Both the position numbers and the translations under genes were made by a program. This document shows, in pieces, positions 51,961-61,512 of a stretch of 64,000 nucleotides of DNA. The stretch is taken from the NCBI GenBank assembly GCA_033439685.1, contig JAUEDM010000008.1, positions 1,736,001 through 1,800,000 of the forward strand, in the 5' to 3' direction. Numbering within the stretch: the stretch's first letter is position 1; every line of letters begins with the position of its first letter. This DNA is from Apodospora peruviana. Its lineage: Eukaryota; Ascomycota; Sordariomycetes; Sordariales; Lasiosphaeriaceae. Under the pieces are notes generated by a model that worked only from the letters and a program-made list of their open reading frames with translations, made no database searches and was not told the origin of the DNA.

Positions 51961-53319
51961 TCAAACCTGAGCCACATGTACCTCTCGCCCGGACGATGAT
52001 GACTGAGCAAGACGATCAATCGGCAAATGGTCAAACAGAGTCGGACCTGTTTTACCAGTCCTGGTCTTGAACCAAGCAGCCAACCCTTCCTTGAAAAGCT
52101 TGACAACGTCTTCGTCGGATGGATCCAGAGGCGGCAACCCCTTCGCCATCATATGCATCTGGACGCTGGCGATTGAAGAGGTGACACCAAAGTCGTTGTC
52201 GTCAACAAGCGGCTTGATGCAACTCTCCACCATGCCGCTCAGAATATCCTTGGCAAGAAACGGTTCCGTACACGCCGGCCTGCCGAGCCCGATCCCGTCG
52301 ACCGCCTGCAGCGCGTCGAGCATCGCACCGACAGACCGCAACCCGCCCGTCACGATCGCGCGGGTCTTTGTCAGATGCGGCACGATCTTTTCGGCGAATT
52401 CGAGAAAGAAGGCCTCTCGCGCGCGGGTGCTCTCGCGGCGGTGCAGGACGCCCATTTCCTCGAAGGTGCCGCCAGAAAGCTCGACAAAGTCGAAGCCGTG
52501 CGCCTCCAGCAGCTCGCACAGCCGCGCGGCTTCCTCGGGCGAGAACCCGTTCGCCTGGAACTCGACGCTGTTGATCTTTATTGACAGAACAAAATCAGGC
52601 CGCGTCTGCGCGCGGATCTCGTCCGCAATCTCGGTGATCAGCCGCGCGCGGTTCTCGAGCGATCCGCCGTACTCATCCGTCCGCAGGTTTGTGGTCTGCG
52701 ACAGGAACTGCGCCAGCAGGTACCCGTGCGCGGCGTGGAGCTGGACACCGTCCCACCCAGCTCTGTCGAGGAAGATGGCAACGTGGACGAACGCGTCGGT
52801 GATGGCGCGGATCTCGTCCCGCGAAGCTGGGTGTGGTTTGCTAAAGCTTTCTCCGAGCATTGTGTACTGAAGCTGGACGTCGGACGCCGAGACCGGGTTG
52901 GACTGGATGCTCGACACGCACTGCCGCCCCGGATGGTTGATCTGGCCGATCATGAGGGAGCCGTGCTCCTTGGCTGAGGCGGCGAGTTTCCGAAAGCCCT
53001 GGAAGTGTGCCCCCGATGGGGGAGTGTCCATTGTGATAATCATGTTTCTAGGCGCCTCGATGTGATCGTGGTCGACCACGATGTTGCCGGTTATGATGAT
53101 GCCGCTGCCACCAGCGCCCCAGGTTCGATACAGTGTGCAGAGCTCTTCGCCTGGGATCCCGCGCGCAGACTTGTCTGTTGGCGACCAGCTCGCCAGTCTT
53201 TCTGTCATGGCTGCCTTGAGGATTCTGTTCGGCGCTGTTCGTCCGGAGAAGGCGAATGGAAGTGGTTCGGCGAGAGGTGATGGGTCGATGCCTTCCCGGC
53301 AGCTGTACCTGGACGCCAT
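51961..53319 (-). CDS. NADH:flavin oxidoreductase, old yellow enzyme family
   Basis: Single exon, 452 aa, ATG at 53319; the frame is open further upstream but only to a TTG. An FMN enzyme that reduces activated C=C bonds or nitro groups with NAD(P)H. The TIM-barrel blocks are NRILKAAMTERLA near residue 35, GSGIIITGNIVVD, LMIGQINHPGRQ, and the active-site GWDGVQLHAAHGYLLAQFLS with the His pair-type motif. TDEYGGSLENRARL, then TRAIVTGGLRS and DGIGLGRPACTEP, form the FMN phosphate site. The subgroup looks like the 2,4-dienoyl-CoA reductase/YqjM side of the family rather than yeast Oye2, but no C-terminal Fe-S domain is present. Substrate unknown. Confidence 0.93.
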   Translation of the reverse strand: MASRYSCREGIDPSPLAEPLPFAFSGRTAPNRILKAAMTERLASWSPTDKSARGIPGEELCTLYRTWGAGGSGIIITGNIVVDHDHIEAPRNMIITMDTPPSGAHFQGFRKLAASAKEHGSLMIGQINHPGRQCVSSIQSNPVSASDVQLQYTMLGESFSKPHPASRDEIRAITDAFVHVAIFLDRAGWDGVQLHAAHGYLLAQFLSQTTNLRTDEYGGSLENRARLITEIADEIRAQTRPDFVLSIKINSVEFQANGFSPEEAARLCELLEAHGFDFVELSGGTFEEMGVLHRRESTRAREAFFLEFAEKIVPHLTKTRAIVTGGLRSVGAMLDALQAVDGIGLGRPACTEPFLAKDILSGMVESCIKPLVDDNDFGVTSSIASVQMHMMAKGLPPLDPSDEDVVKLFKEGLAAWFKTRTGKTGPTLFDHLPIDRLAQSSSSGREVHVAQV

Positions 53320-53811
53320 TGTTGAGACGATACGAATAATTATATTTATTGGAGAACTGATCAAAACAACCACAATTTGATGGACGAATGTCTGGGTAAT
53401 GAGTTCCAAGTTCGTCCCATATACTGATTCCGGTTCGTGAGAGCATTACAGCTATATACGGAAGCTTGACATGGCTTATCTCCAACAATCGTGTCCCATG
53501 GGATTTTGACCCCCGCGTCTGCATGTCGAAGGCTATGTTGGTGTCACAACGGGGTAATGGGTAAATGCTTATTACCTCAATTACGGATATGGATGATCTC
53601 GGGGAGTTGGCTCGGCAATCCCCTCTCGCAGCAATCATTAGGTGCATGTGGCTCCCGGTTCTATCTACAATCCAGACCTTACTCTTTGAGTCAATCCCAA
53701 GACAAAAAGTGGTGAAATTCAATCTGAACAACCTCCTTTTCCTCAGTTTCACTATCGGTGCCACCGGCTGCTTACCATTTCTTCACGCCTGCGCCATCTG
53801 AGCTGTCCACC
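53320..53811. other. divergent promoter region
   Basis: 492 nt shared by the OYE gene (-) and the six-Cys secreted protein gene (+). No additional gene. Confidence 0.55.
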
Positions 53812-54541
53812 ATGCGCACCAGTCGCGTCAGCATCGGCTTGTTATCAGGCCTCTTAACACTTTTGGCGGCTCTGCTGCTGCCGACATTTGCCCTTTCCTT
53901 CCATTCGCGCGTGAAGGGAGATACCACTCCGTTGTCACTGGATGGACGTGATGCCGAGATGGAGGAGGACTGCTCGGCCTCGCGCGCCAAAACAAACCTT
54001 CAAGTCTCGTCAGCGTACACAAACCGAGGAAGCCCTTTCCAGGCCTACAACAGCACCATATCGTTTATTCTTTACAACGAAGCAGCACATGCACGCGGGA
54101 ACTGTTCAGCCTTTGGGGATGCCCTCACCCCCAACGGGGTCGGCTGGGACCCGTACTTGTGGTACGACTGTACTCTACAGTCTGAAGGCAAGAACACCAC
54201 TGCGAACGTGACGACCAAGTTCCAGTACAACTCGGTGCTCAACGAGATTACGCTTAACCAGACGTGGTACTGTACGGGGATTGAGTGGTATCGGTATGTG
54301 CTTTTCTGACTGCCCTGTGAAAACAAACGGCCTAAGGAGAATTCTCGTGCGAACAATGACTGCTAACTAAACAACTTGCTTGATATAATATAGTTATAGC
54401 GTTACGGCTTTTGGCTGGGGTCGCATACCGTTCGATTGTCTCGACGATGGCGCGTTTGAACGAGAATGCCATCAGGATACAGTTCTCTATTTTCCGGCCG
54501 AGATCGATATCAAAAGTATAGATGGCGGCGGCAAAGGATGA
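53812..54541 (+). CDS. small secreted six-cysteine protein
   Basis: Two exons: 53812-54293 and 54394-54541, giving 209 aa. A signal peptide or uncleaved anchor (LLSGLLTLLAALLLPTFALS) is at 8-29. The mature part has six cysteines (54, 98, 120, 154, 176, 186), which could form three disulfides, and four or five NxS/T sites (N80, N97, N128, N132, N149). Alternating hydrophobic residues (TISFILYN, FQYNSVLNEITLNQTWYC) suggest a beta-rich fold of the small-secreted-protein type. The GTATGT donor and TATAG acceptor join WYR to YSVTAFGWGRIP; unspliced, the frame ends in YVLF and loses the last two cysteines. No named domain is recognised. Confidence 0.8.
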
Positions 54542-55198
54542 TATCTGAGGGCATAACTTAGACATCAAGATTCCGGAAAGCGTAGCAAAGCTCAGACACG
54601 GTATAATGCAACTTAATATTCCAGGTTGTCTGTCGGTGCATGGGGGAAAATTTAGCATTGTCCAGAGAACCCGTGCGTACGGCCTTGCATTCAGAGGCGT
54701 TGTCCAAGCAAAGGGGCTTTGCTTGTCTCGTAACGCCTCCCCCTGACCAGGTACCAACACGTGTGTACCAAACTTTGCTACCGATTCCCAAATGCACCCC
54801 ACAAATTCATAAGGCATGGAGAGGTGTTTTCACAAGGCTCCATCGGAATCAGTAACGATAGGGTGGGTAAGTATTAATCCTGGTTACCGATCCCCATGCC
54901 GCGGAACATCGGACAAGGAGATCTACACTAAGCCGTGGAAAATTACCAGGGCAAGCTTGCACTTACATAAATAGAACCAGATCTCTTAACCTGTGCCTTC
55001 ATCTGGCCACTGGGCTTGCTAGCTACTGCATTGCGAACATGGCCGGCGGTGTTTTGTTTCCGGGCTGGCCGGCCTCAGGATCATGTCACGGTATTCGACT
55101 CGGTCCCGATGACCAGGCGGCAGCATGAACCACCTGGCAACAACGCCACAATCGAGGATACTTTTTGTTAGTCGTTGGCATTGAGGACTCATAGTTAG

Positions 55199-55206
55199 TA
55201 TATAAG
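55199..55206 (+). promoter_or_regulatory. TATA box
   Basis: TATATAAG about 200 nt upstream of the ATG at 55405. Confidence 0.5.
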
Positions 55207-55253
55207 TGCGTTCGGGTCCTCGACTTTGAAGTGCAAAAAGAACACAAGATCAA

Positions 55254-55309
55254 CCCATTCAACCATCAACCATCAACTTCAGCATCCCATTCAACTATCA
55301 ACTTCAGCA
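55254..55309 (+). repeat. tandem duplication in the 5' leader
   Basis: CCCATTCAACCATCAAC-type sequence followed by TTCAGCA occurs twice in a row, the first copy with an extra TCAACCA. Both copies are CA-rich and lie between the TATA box and the ATG at 55405. Confidence 0.75.
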
Positions 55310-55404
55310 ACCAAGTTTAACTCTCCATCAACCTGCTCGAACATTACTTCTTCACAGTTTTCGATCCTGGTAGAAAATCCCACTTTGTCATCAAAGTCTC
55401 AGCC

Positions 55405-55977
55405 ATGAAGTTCACACAGTCAGCCGTCTCGACCATCGTCGCCATCCTCCTCGTTGGCGACGCCGCGGCCTACCGGCTACCTGCACGCGCAGCACAAGCA
55501 GAAGAAAACCCTTCCCCAGACATCACCACCGTCATCGTCGACAGCCCTTTCACAACCGAGGCACCGACCCCGACTGCCCCAGGCCACGGCAACGTCGATG
55601 CCCCCAATGGCCCTCCGCCCTTGTCGGCAGCACCTACCAGCGAGGCCAAAGTCGACGACGCAGCGTGCTCCTCCATGGCCTCGTCACTCTTCGGCTCTCT
55701 ATTTCCTTCCGAAATTCCTCCTTTCCCGTCCAACGGCGGCAAACCCGACAAATCCGCCACCCACCACATCACCTCATTTCCTACCGGGTTGCCCCGTCCG
55801 TCCGGTGGCCGCCACACCCATCCGACTCCCACTGGCGAGAACGCGGCCAAGATCACAGAGTTCTTCAGCATGTGCGGCGGAAAGGGCAAGGGCCATAAGG
55901 GCCATAAGGGCCATGGAAAGCACAGAGGCCCATACCGTGGAACACGGCCCACTCAGGCGCCGGCGGTTGCTGCTTAG
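55405..55977 (+). CDS. secreted Pro-rich protein with His/Lys/Gly-repeat tail
   Basis: Single exon, 190 aa, ATG at 55405. A cleavable signal peptide (STIVAILLVGDAAA) is followed by a long Pro/Thr/Ser/Ala-rich region, probably O-glycosylated. Only two cysteines are present (88 and 157), which could form one disulfide around a Pro/His-rich loop. The C-terminus has GKGKGHKGHKGHGKHRG, written in DNA as a 9-bp tandem repeat (about 55890-55917). Such a His/Lys/Gly tail might bind metal or anionic polymer; this is inference. No GPI signal or known domain is seen. It could be a cell-wall-associated or effector-like protein. Confidence 0.75.
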   Translation: MKFTQSAVSTIVAILLVGDAAAYRLPARAAQAEENPSPDITTVIVDSPFTTEAPTPTAPGHGNVDAPNGPPPLSAAPTSEAKVDDAACSSMASSLFGSLFPSEIPPFPSNGGKPDKSATHHITSFPTGLPRPSGGRHTHPTPTGENAAKITEFFSMCGGKGKGHKGHKGHGKHRGPYRGTRPTQAPAVAA

Positions 55978-56362
55978 AATGGAGTGGTGTTGTTGATTGA
56001 GGATCCGCGGGAACTGAACACAGCAGGATGATAAAGGAAGCCTCTCATTGTATCACGGTTATAGACTGGAGCTATAGATAAAGCATCAAAGCGAGATTGC
56101 ATTTGAGTTCAATGAAGACATCTGTTCGGACATGCTTCAGTCGTAGCTAAGGTACCTTGGGTATGAAATTGTCCCTAATTACCCTTATGCTAGATTCCAT
56201 CCATTTGCTGTTTATCCTCACCATATATATCACCGGTAGGGTCTATAACCACGTGAAAATGCTATGTACCTTATTTGAACATTAAATCATGATATTACTC
56301 CGAGTGTCCTATGCAATAATTACCGAAATGATAACTCCTAATTATGAAACCAAAAATGATGC
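55978..56362. other. convergent AT-rich spacer
   Basis: 385 nt between the secreted protein (+) and the VAO-type gene (-). Contains AAGGTACCTT near 56150. No gene. Confidence 0.6.
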
Positions 56363-58285
56363 TCATGCCGACGCAACACCGTTCGCGCCGTTCACACCGT
56401 TCACACCGTTCGTTCCGTTCACATGAGTGGTACCGTTGGTGTTGGCAACCTCCTCCACGCTACCGCCGTTCTTCTGCTCCCGAATCTCGGCTCCTCTCCC
56501 CTTGGCGCCCTCTCCCCTGAATCGCGCGGGCCAGATGCCCTGCTTGCCCGGCGACAGGATCCCGTTGGGATCCAACGTGTCCTTGATCTTCTGGTTCAGC
56601 CTCATCAGCGCCGGCACGCCATTCGCGCCCTCGTCCTTGGCGCCAAAGTCGTACTGGTCCGCCACCAGGTCCATGTGGTCGATGTGCGCCCTGTACTCGC
56701 CGTAGCCGGCCTGCCTCGCCTTGAGCACGAGCTCAACGAACAGATCGTTCGCCGCCGTCTTGTCCTCCTGGTCCGTCCTGTCAAAGTAGATCATGATCAG
56801 ATGCGCCAGGTGGCGGTGGTACAGATGCAAGCCCGCCATGAAGTCGAAGCCGAACTTTGCGCACGTCTTCTTGGCCTCGTAGTACCAGTCCAGCGCTGCC
56901 TGGCCGTCCGCCGGCAGGACGGGCGAAAATGAAATGTGCCCGCCGTCGAGCCCGCGGTACTGGATCGACACGATGGGCATCATGGACGGCTCGCCCGTCT
57001 GCAACCACGAGTCGGCGTACGGCACCGCGGAAGCCGGGAGGAATTCTTCTCCCTTGGATGCATCCGGGTAGTAGGCGTTGCCTCGCAGCTTTGCGCCCGG
57101 GATGGCCTTGAAGGCGTCCTGGCAGCGCTTGAAGTTGACGTCGATGATCTCCTTGGGTCCGTACAGGCCAAAGTTGGCGTCCCACCACGACAGGTCGAGC
57201 TCCTTGGCCAGCTCCTCGAGGCGCCAGTCCGGAATGGCGCCCTTGCCGTCGTACCACTTGGACCGCGTGCCGCGTTTGCCGAGCTCGCGCAGGATGTTGC
57301 CGATGACGGGGTGGTTTTGGATCACGTCGTGCTTGAGGAGCTCGCGGAAGATGTCGCACATGGCCACGAGGTCGGTTTCCTTGGGCACGGCGATGTGGCA
57401 GGACATGAAACCCAGGGGCGCCGGCGATGACCAGAGCGTCATCTTGGTGACGATGCCAAAGTTGGACTGCGAGAACATGGACTCGTACGTCGGCCCGTAG
57501 CCGCCGCGGAAGAGCGGCCACATCTTGTCGTTGATGGCGCCCATGCCCGTGCGGACCACGGTGCCGTCGGCGAGCACGGCCTCGATGCCGCAGACCTGGT
57601 TCGAGTGGTCGCCGTTGGGCGTGTACCCCCAGCCGCGGTCGAGCGAGTTGCCGACGATGGAGCCCCAGCCGAGCGCGGGCACCGAGCACCACACGTTCTT
57701 CTTTTGCTCTCTGATGGTCTCGTAGAGCTTGAAGAAGGACACCCCCGGCTCGACCGTGTAATACGAGTACTTGTCATTTACCTCGATAACCTTGTCCATG
57801 TTTTGGAGGTCGATGATGACGGATCCCTGCGATATGTTAGCGTTGCAATGTCTTTTTAGGCATGGTCTCCTTACTCTGATCCTGCCGGCATTCGCGCCAT
57901 AGCCCAGATTCCTCCCTCTCGCAACAGTCCACACCGGGATCTTGTACTCGTTTGAGACTCTGAGGATGGCCTGGATCTCCTCGACCGTCGTTGGCCGCAG
58001 GGCGCAGGGGCTACCCCGGACCTCATGCTCGTTCTCTGCGAGACTGAAGATGTCCAGGTAGTTTAATTTGTGCTCGTCACCGATGATGACTTTCTTTTCT
58101 CCGAGGATCTCGAGGAATTTGGAGAGGATGACCTTCCAGGTGTCGACGTCGATCCCGGGCGGGAGCACCTCGACTGTGGGTTGGCCGGAAAGCGAATCTG
58201 CCCAGCGCTTCAATATCACGTTGACGAGCTCGTTCTCACGATCGTAGTGAGAGAGTGTGAATTCTGGGAATGCTAGAGGCGCCAT
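56363..58285 (-). CDS. vanillyl-alcohol oxidase-type FAD enzyme (4-cresol dehydrogenase family)
   Basis: Two exons: 58285-57875 and 57826-56363, giving 624 aa. Family members oxidise 4-alkylphenols and 4-hydroxybenzyl alcohols using covalently bound FAD. The PCMH-type FAD domain has WTVARGRNLGYGANAG in exon 1 and GSVIIDLQNMDKVIEV in exon 2, then YYTVEPGVSFFKLYE. SIVGNSLDRGWGYTPNGDH and GIEAVLADGTVVRTGMGA follow, then FSQSNFGIVTKMTLW. The 48-nt intron is divisible by three and has no stop; removing it restores the family spacing between GRIR and GSVII. The tail after GIWPARFRGEGA is an Asn-Gly-Val/Thr repeat absent from typical members. It lacks a peroxisomal PTS1. Substrate is not proven. Confidence 0.92.
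   Translation of the reverse strand: MAPLAFPEFTLSHYDRENELVNVILKRWADSLSGQPTVEVLPPGIDVDTWKVILSKFLEILGEKKVIIGDEHKLNYLDIFSLAENEHEVRGSPCALRPTTVEEIQAILRVSNEYKIPVWTVARGRNLGYGANAGRIRVRRPCLKRHCNANISQGSVIIDLQNMDKVIEVNDKYSYYTVEPGVSFFKLYETIREQKKNVWCSVPALGWGSIVGNSLDRGWGYTPNGDHSNQVCGIEAVLADGTVVRTGMGAINDKMWPLFRGGYGPTYESMFSQSNFGIVTKMTLWSSPAPLGFMSCHIAVPKETDLVAMCDIFRELLKHDVIQNHPVIGNILRELGKRGTRSKWYDGKGAIPDWRLEELAKELDLSWWDANFGLYGPKEIIDVNFKRCQDAFKAIPGAKLRGNAYYPDASKGEEFLPASAVPYADSWLQTGEPSMMPIVSIQYRGLDGGHISFSPVLPADGQAALDWYYEAKKTCAKFGFDFMAGLHLYHRHLAHLIMIYFDRTDQEDKTAANDLFVELVLKARQAGYGEYRAHIDHMDLVADQYDFGAKDEGANGVPALMRLNQKIKDTLDPNGILSPGKQGIWPARFRGEGAKGRGAEIREQKNGGSVEEVANTNGTTHVNGTNGVNGVNGANGVASA
56376..56427 (-). repeat. 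9-bp tandem repeat encoding Asn-Gly-rich C-terminus of the VAO-type gene
   Basis: Units of the form AACGGTGTG (minus strand) are repeated about five times with point changes. They encode the NG-V/T-rich tail. Confidence 0.8.
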
Positions 58286-58430
58286 GGTCGCCAAGATTGT
58301 GAAAGAGGTGAAGGGATTGAAGCTAGTGGTAAGTAACTAGTAGAAGTAGAACAAGAGAGGAATTGTAAGAAGGATGATGACTGAACGGAATGATGAGCGA
58401 GACAAGGGTGAAGGAAACAAAGGATTAAAG

Positions 58431-58438
58431 AATATATA
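58431..58438 (-). promoter_or_regulatory. TATA-like element of the VAO-type gene
   Basis: TATATATT on the minus strand about 145 nt upstream of the ATG at 58285. Confidence 0.4.
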
Positions 58439-59494
58439 CATCGAATATCCTCCTCACTCAAGGTTTCGCAATGCATACACGGCAAGAAAGAGGCACAAAT
58501 CCCGATGAACATCATGAACCCGAGTCCATCCCCGCTTGCCCGGTAACTCGGCGAAGCTTCGCAGCGACGGCTACCAGAGGCAAAGAAATCACGGCAAGAC
58601 ACCGGCCGGAGAGATGTGATCTGGGGGTTGAGGGGCAAGTGGTAGCAGTCACGAGTCGAAAGTGGAAACATAGCAGGCAGCCTACCAAGTATGGCTAGCG
58701 TCGTGGATCGGGTCCGACATGCGGATTCTTCTGTGCGGAGCAGCTGTCTGGGGAAGAACCACTTGTTGGAGTCGTAGATCTCGTCCAGCCCCAACCTCTG
58801 CAAGGGATGATAGGAGAAGCCAAGACCTTGAGTTCAGGGACTAGAACTAGATGAGTAGAATTGCATATTGCCCCTGACTAGCGTGACAGTAGCCCGACCC
58901 GCCAACCAGGCTTTCCTTTCGGGATCCATCAATGATTGTCGGCATGATGTCTCCGACGAAGACCAAACACTTTTCTGACAAATCTAGGCTGTCTATACGA
59001 TGGTTGTCTCTAGACTAGAAGACGCTCCCAGCAAGCATTAATACGCCGCTAAGTGGATACTAATTATCACAGAGACACAGGTAAACCGGCCAATCACGGC
59101 CACTCCTCGACCTCTCAACAATATCCAGTCTGTTTGCTTGACTCCCTAGTTTCCTGGAATGCAATAACATTAACCTCAGCCATGTAGCAGCCGGCACCGC
59201 CAGACATGGGTACGACACAGACCCTTTGGCACGGTACCGAGGACCTGGGTGCCTCTCTCCAGGGTCTTCATCGGTCCCCAGATCTCTGGTACCAGCAAAA
59301 CAAGGACTGCCGACATAATCTGGGGTGAAGCGTCCCGGAATTTGGGACAAGAAATGCGGAGAAATCAATACTACGAACAAAAATCTCGGGGATTCTGCAC
59401 CGGACTGTGAAACTAAAGACCTTTGCGGACTAGACGTCTCCATTTCCCCAGATTCTTTGATTTCTCCTCACAAAGTTTTCATGGTGCTCCGTGG

Positions 59495-59503
59495 TATATA
59501 TAT
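59495..59503 (+). promoter_or_regulatory. TATA-like element of the sugar porter gene
   Basis: TATATATAT about 195 nt upstream of the ATG at 59698, followed by a C/T-rich leader. Confidence 0.45.
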
Positions 59504-59697
59504 CTCTGGCCGTGTAAGCTGCTTAGGAATCCAGTCAGTTCAACATTCGATCTGTGGGTTCCATCGTATGTTCCAGTAACGCGGCATCTTTGTTTCCGAT
59601 CAATCCCTTGTTCTCTCTCCAAGTCTCCACATTACCTCTCCGCGGAATCGACACAGAGTTCTCTTATATTTAATAACCCTTCGTGGGCACGAAGAAC

Positions 59698-61512
59698 ATG
59701 GCTTCAGAGACCACCAAGGTCCACGAGGCTGTCTCCTCCACGGAGAAGCGCGACTCAGCCTCGGACAATGCGTCGGCTTCGACACCATCGACGGATGTTG
59801 CTGAGTTTGCCGGCGAGCGCAACGAGACCTTCATGGCCCATCTTCGGTTCATGTGGGTGACTATTCTCGCCGGCTGCGCGCTGCTCGAGTATGGCTTCGA
59901 CAAGGGCATTGTGGGCTCTTTCCAGGCCATGATCGGATTCCTGAAGGTCTTTGGATACGAGGATCCTCGTGTCCCGGCCGGGTGGAACATTGCGTCCGGT
60001 CCGCAGCAGATCATATCGTCGTTTATGCTTCTCGGCGCCTTCCTGTCTTGCTTCGCTGCTGGGCCGCTCGGTTCTTTCATGGGCAGGAGATGGTGTATCC
60101 TTTTTGGAGTGGTTCGTTACACCTTGACCGTCTTCGCATTGTTTCTGATTCTGTACTGCTTACACATTTCCCTCCTTTACAGGTCCTCTTGATCATCTCC
60201 ATCACGATAATGATAGTGACCACTTCGATGGGTGTCTTGTACCTGTCGAGGTTGCTGATGGGATTCGGAAACGGTCTTGTCGTGGCCTTCACCATGGTCT
60301 ACGTCTCCGAACTGGCCCCTGGCAAGCTGCGCGGAATTGCCTATGGGTTTATGACTACCTGGATCACGGCAGGAACAGCGATTGGGCTCGTGAGTGGTCT
60401 CTCCTGCTATGCATTTCATTTTTGTAGCCTTGTCCGCTAACTATTGCCGACACCAACAGCTGATTGCAAACTCGACAAATTCTATCGACAGCAGGCTGTG
60501 CTACCAGATTCCTCTCTACGTCCTTTACGCCATGCCGGTTCTCAGCATTCTTTCGCTCCCCTTCCTCCCCGAGTCTCCCCGCTGGCTTCTCCTGAAAGGA
60601 AAGGACGAGGAGGCCTTGAAGGCCCTGACCTGGATCCGCAATGGGGCTTACAACAGACTCACCCTCCAGTCCGAGTTTGAGGAAATGCGCCTAAACGCTC
60701 TTCACGAACTAGAAACTCAGTCGTACTGGCTCGTTCTCGACCTGTTCAAGGGGACAAACCTGAGGCGGACATGCCTATGTGTTGCCGTCGGTCTCATTAA
60801 CCCAGGTATTGGCGCCATGTACATCCTGTCCTTCGGCACCTACATGTTCAAGGTCGTAGGCGTGCCCGACCCATTCAAGTGGATTGTCCTGACACAGTGG
60901 ATTGGCGTGATCGGCTTGCTCTTCGCCTACTACTTCGTCGGCAAAATCGGACGCCGCACGATGCTCCTCATCGGTACCTCCATGTGCAGCCTCGGGATGC
61001 TGTTCTTCGGCGTCATCTTCTCCATCCCGTCCATCAAGGGTACTAACGCCGTCTCCATTGGCGTAATCTTCCTCACCTCGTGGTTTCAGTTCTGGTTCAA
61101 CTTCGGCGTTGTCCCCGTCACCTACCTCGTGGCGGGAGAGATTCCGGCGCAAAACCTGCGCGCCTACTCCAGCGGGCTGTCGACCGGTGCCGGGTATATG
61201 TTTGGCTGGCTGACCACCTACACGGCGCCGTACTTCATCAACCCGGCTGAGCTGAACTGGGGCGGAAAGTACGGCTATATTTGGTTCGGTACCAGTCTTA
61301 TCGTTATCACCTTCATCTACTTCATGATTCCGGAGACTAAAGGCCGCTCCCTGGAGGAGATTGAGGAGATGTTTGACCAGCGCGTGGCTACCAAGGACTT
61401 CCCTGCCTATGTCTCTCGGAACGCTGAGCTTGCCCGGCAGGAGGCTGAGAAGGATCTCTATGGCGTGGAGAAGGCGGGTGCCGTGCATGCTGAGGCGGCC
61501 AACAGAGTTTAG
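59698..61512 (+). CDS. MFS sugar transporter (sugar porter family)
   Basis: Three exons: 59698-60111, 60183-60389, 60460-61512, giving 557 aa. Proton-coupled uptake of hexoses or alpha-glucosides across the plasma membrane. After a Ser/Asp-rich N-terminus, the first helix has LEYGFDKGIVGSFQAM in place of the common YGYD motif. GPLGSFMGRRWCILFG is motif A. RLLMGFGNG and VYVSELAPGKLRG follow, then PESPRWLLLKGK after helix 6 and PETKGRSLEEIEEMF at the end. All sugar-porter signatures are present. The first junction is ambiguous: donor GTTCGT at 60112 (used here) or GTGGTT at 60109, differing by one Val. The look is nearest maltose/alpha-glucoside permeases; the substrate is inferred only. Confidence 0.93.

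Larger units (their letters stand above)
54542..55404. other. promoter region of the His/Lys-tailed secreted protein
   Basis: 863 nt between the two secreted-protein genes. The last 200 nt hold a TATA box and an A/C-rich leader with a partial tandem duplication (55254-55309). No other gene seen. Confidence 0.55.
58286..59697. other. 1.4-kb divergent promoter region
   Basis: Between the VAO-type gene (-) and the sugar porter (+). A TATA-like element for each gene is listed separately. Frames of 127-176 codons on the minus strand lack family features. Confidence 0.5.

Noticed and set aside
55886..55917. Short direct repeats considered as a CRISPR-like array
   Set aside because: Units are 9 bp, contiguous and coding; no spacers, and the genome is eukaryotic.
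56781..57692. 303-codon minus-strand frame inside the VAO-type gene
   Set aside because: An Arg/His-rich alternative frame of a GC-rich exon; the conserved frame is the other one.
59060..59443. 127-codon minus-strand ATG frame between the VAO-type gene and the sugar porter
   Set aside because: No domain, no conserved pattern, and it sits in a divergent promoter region.
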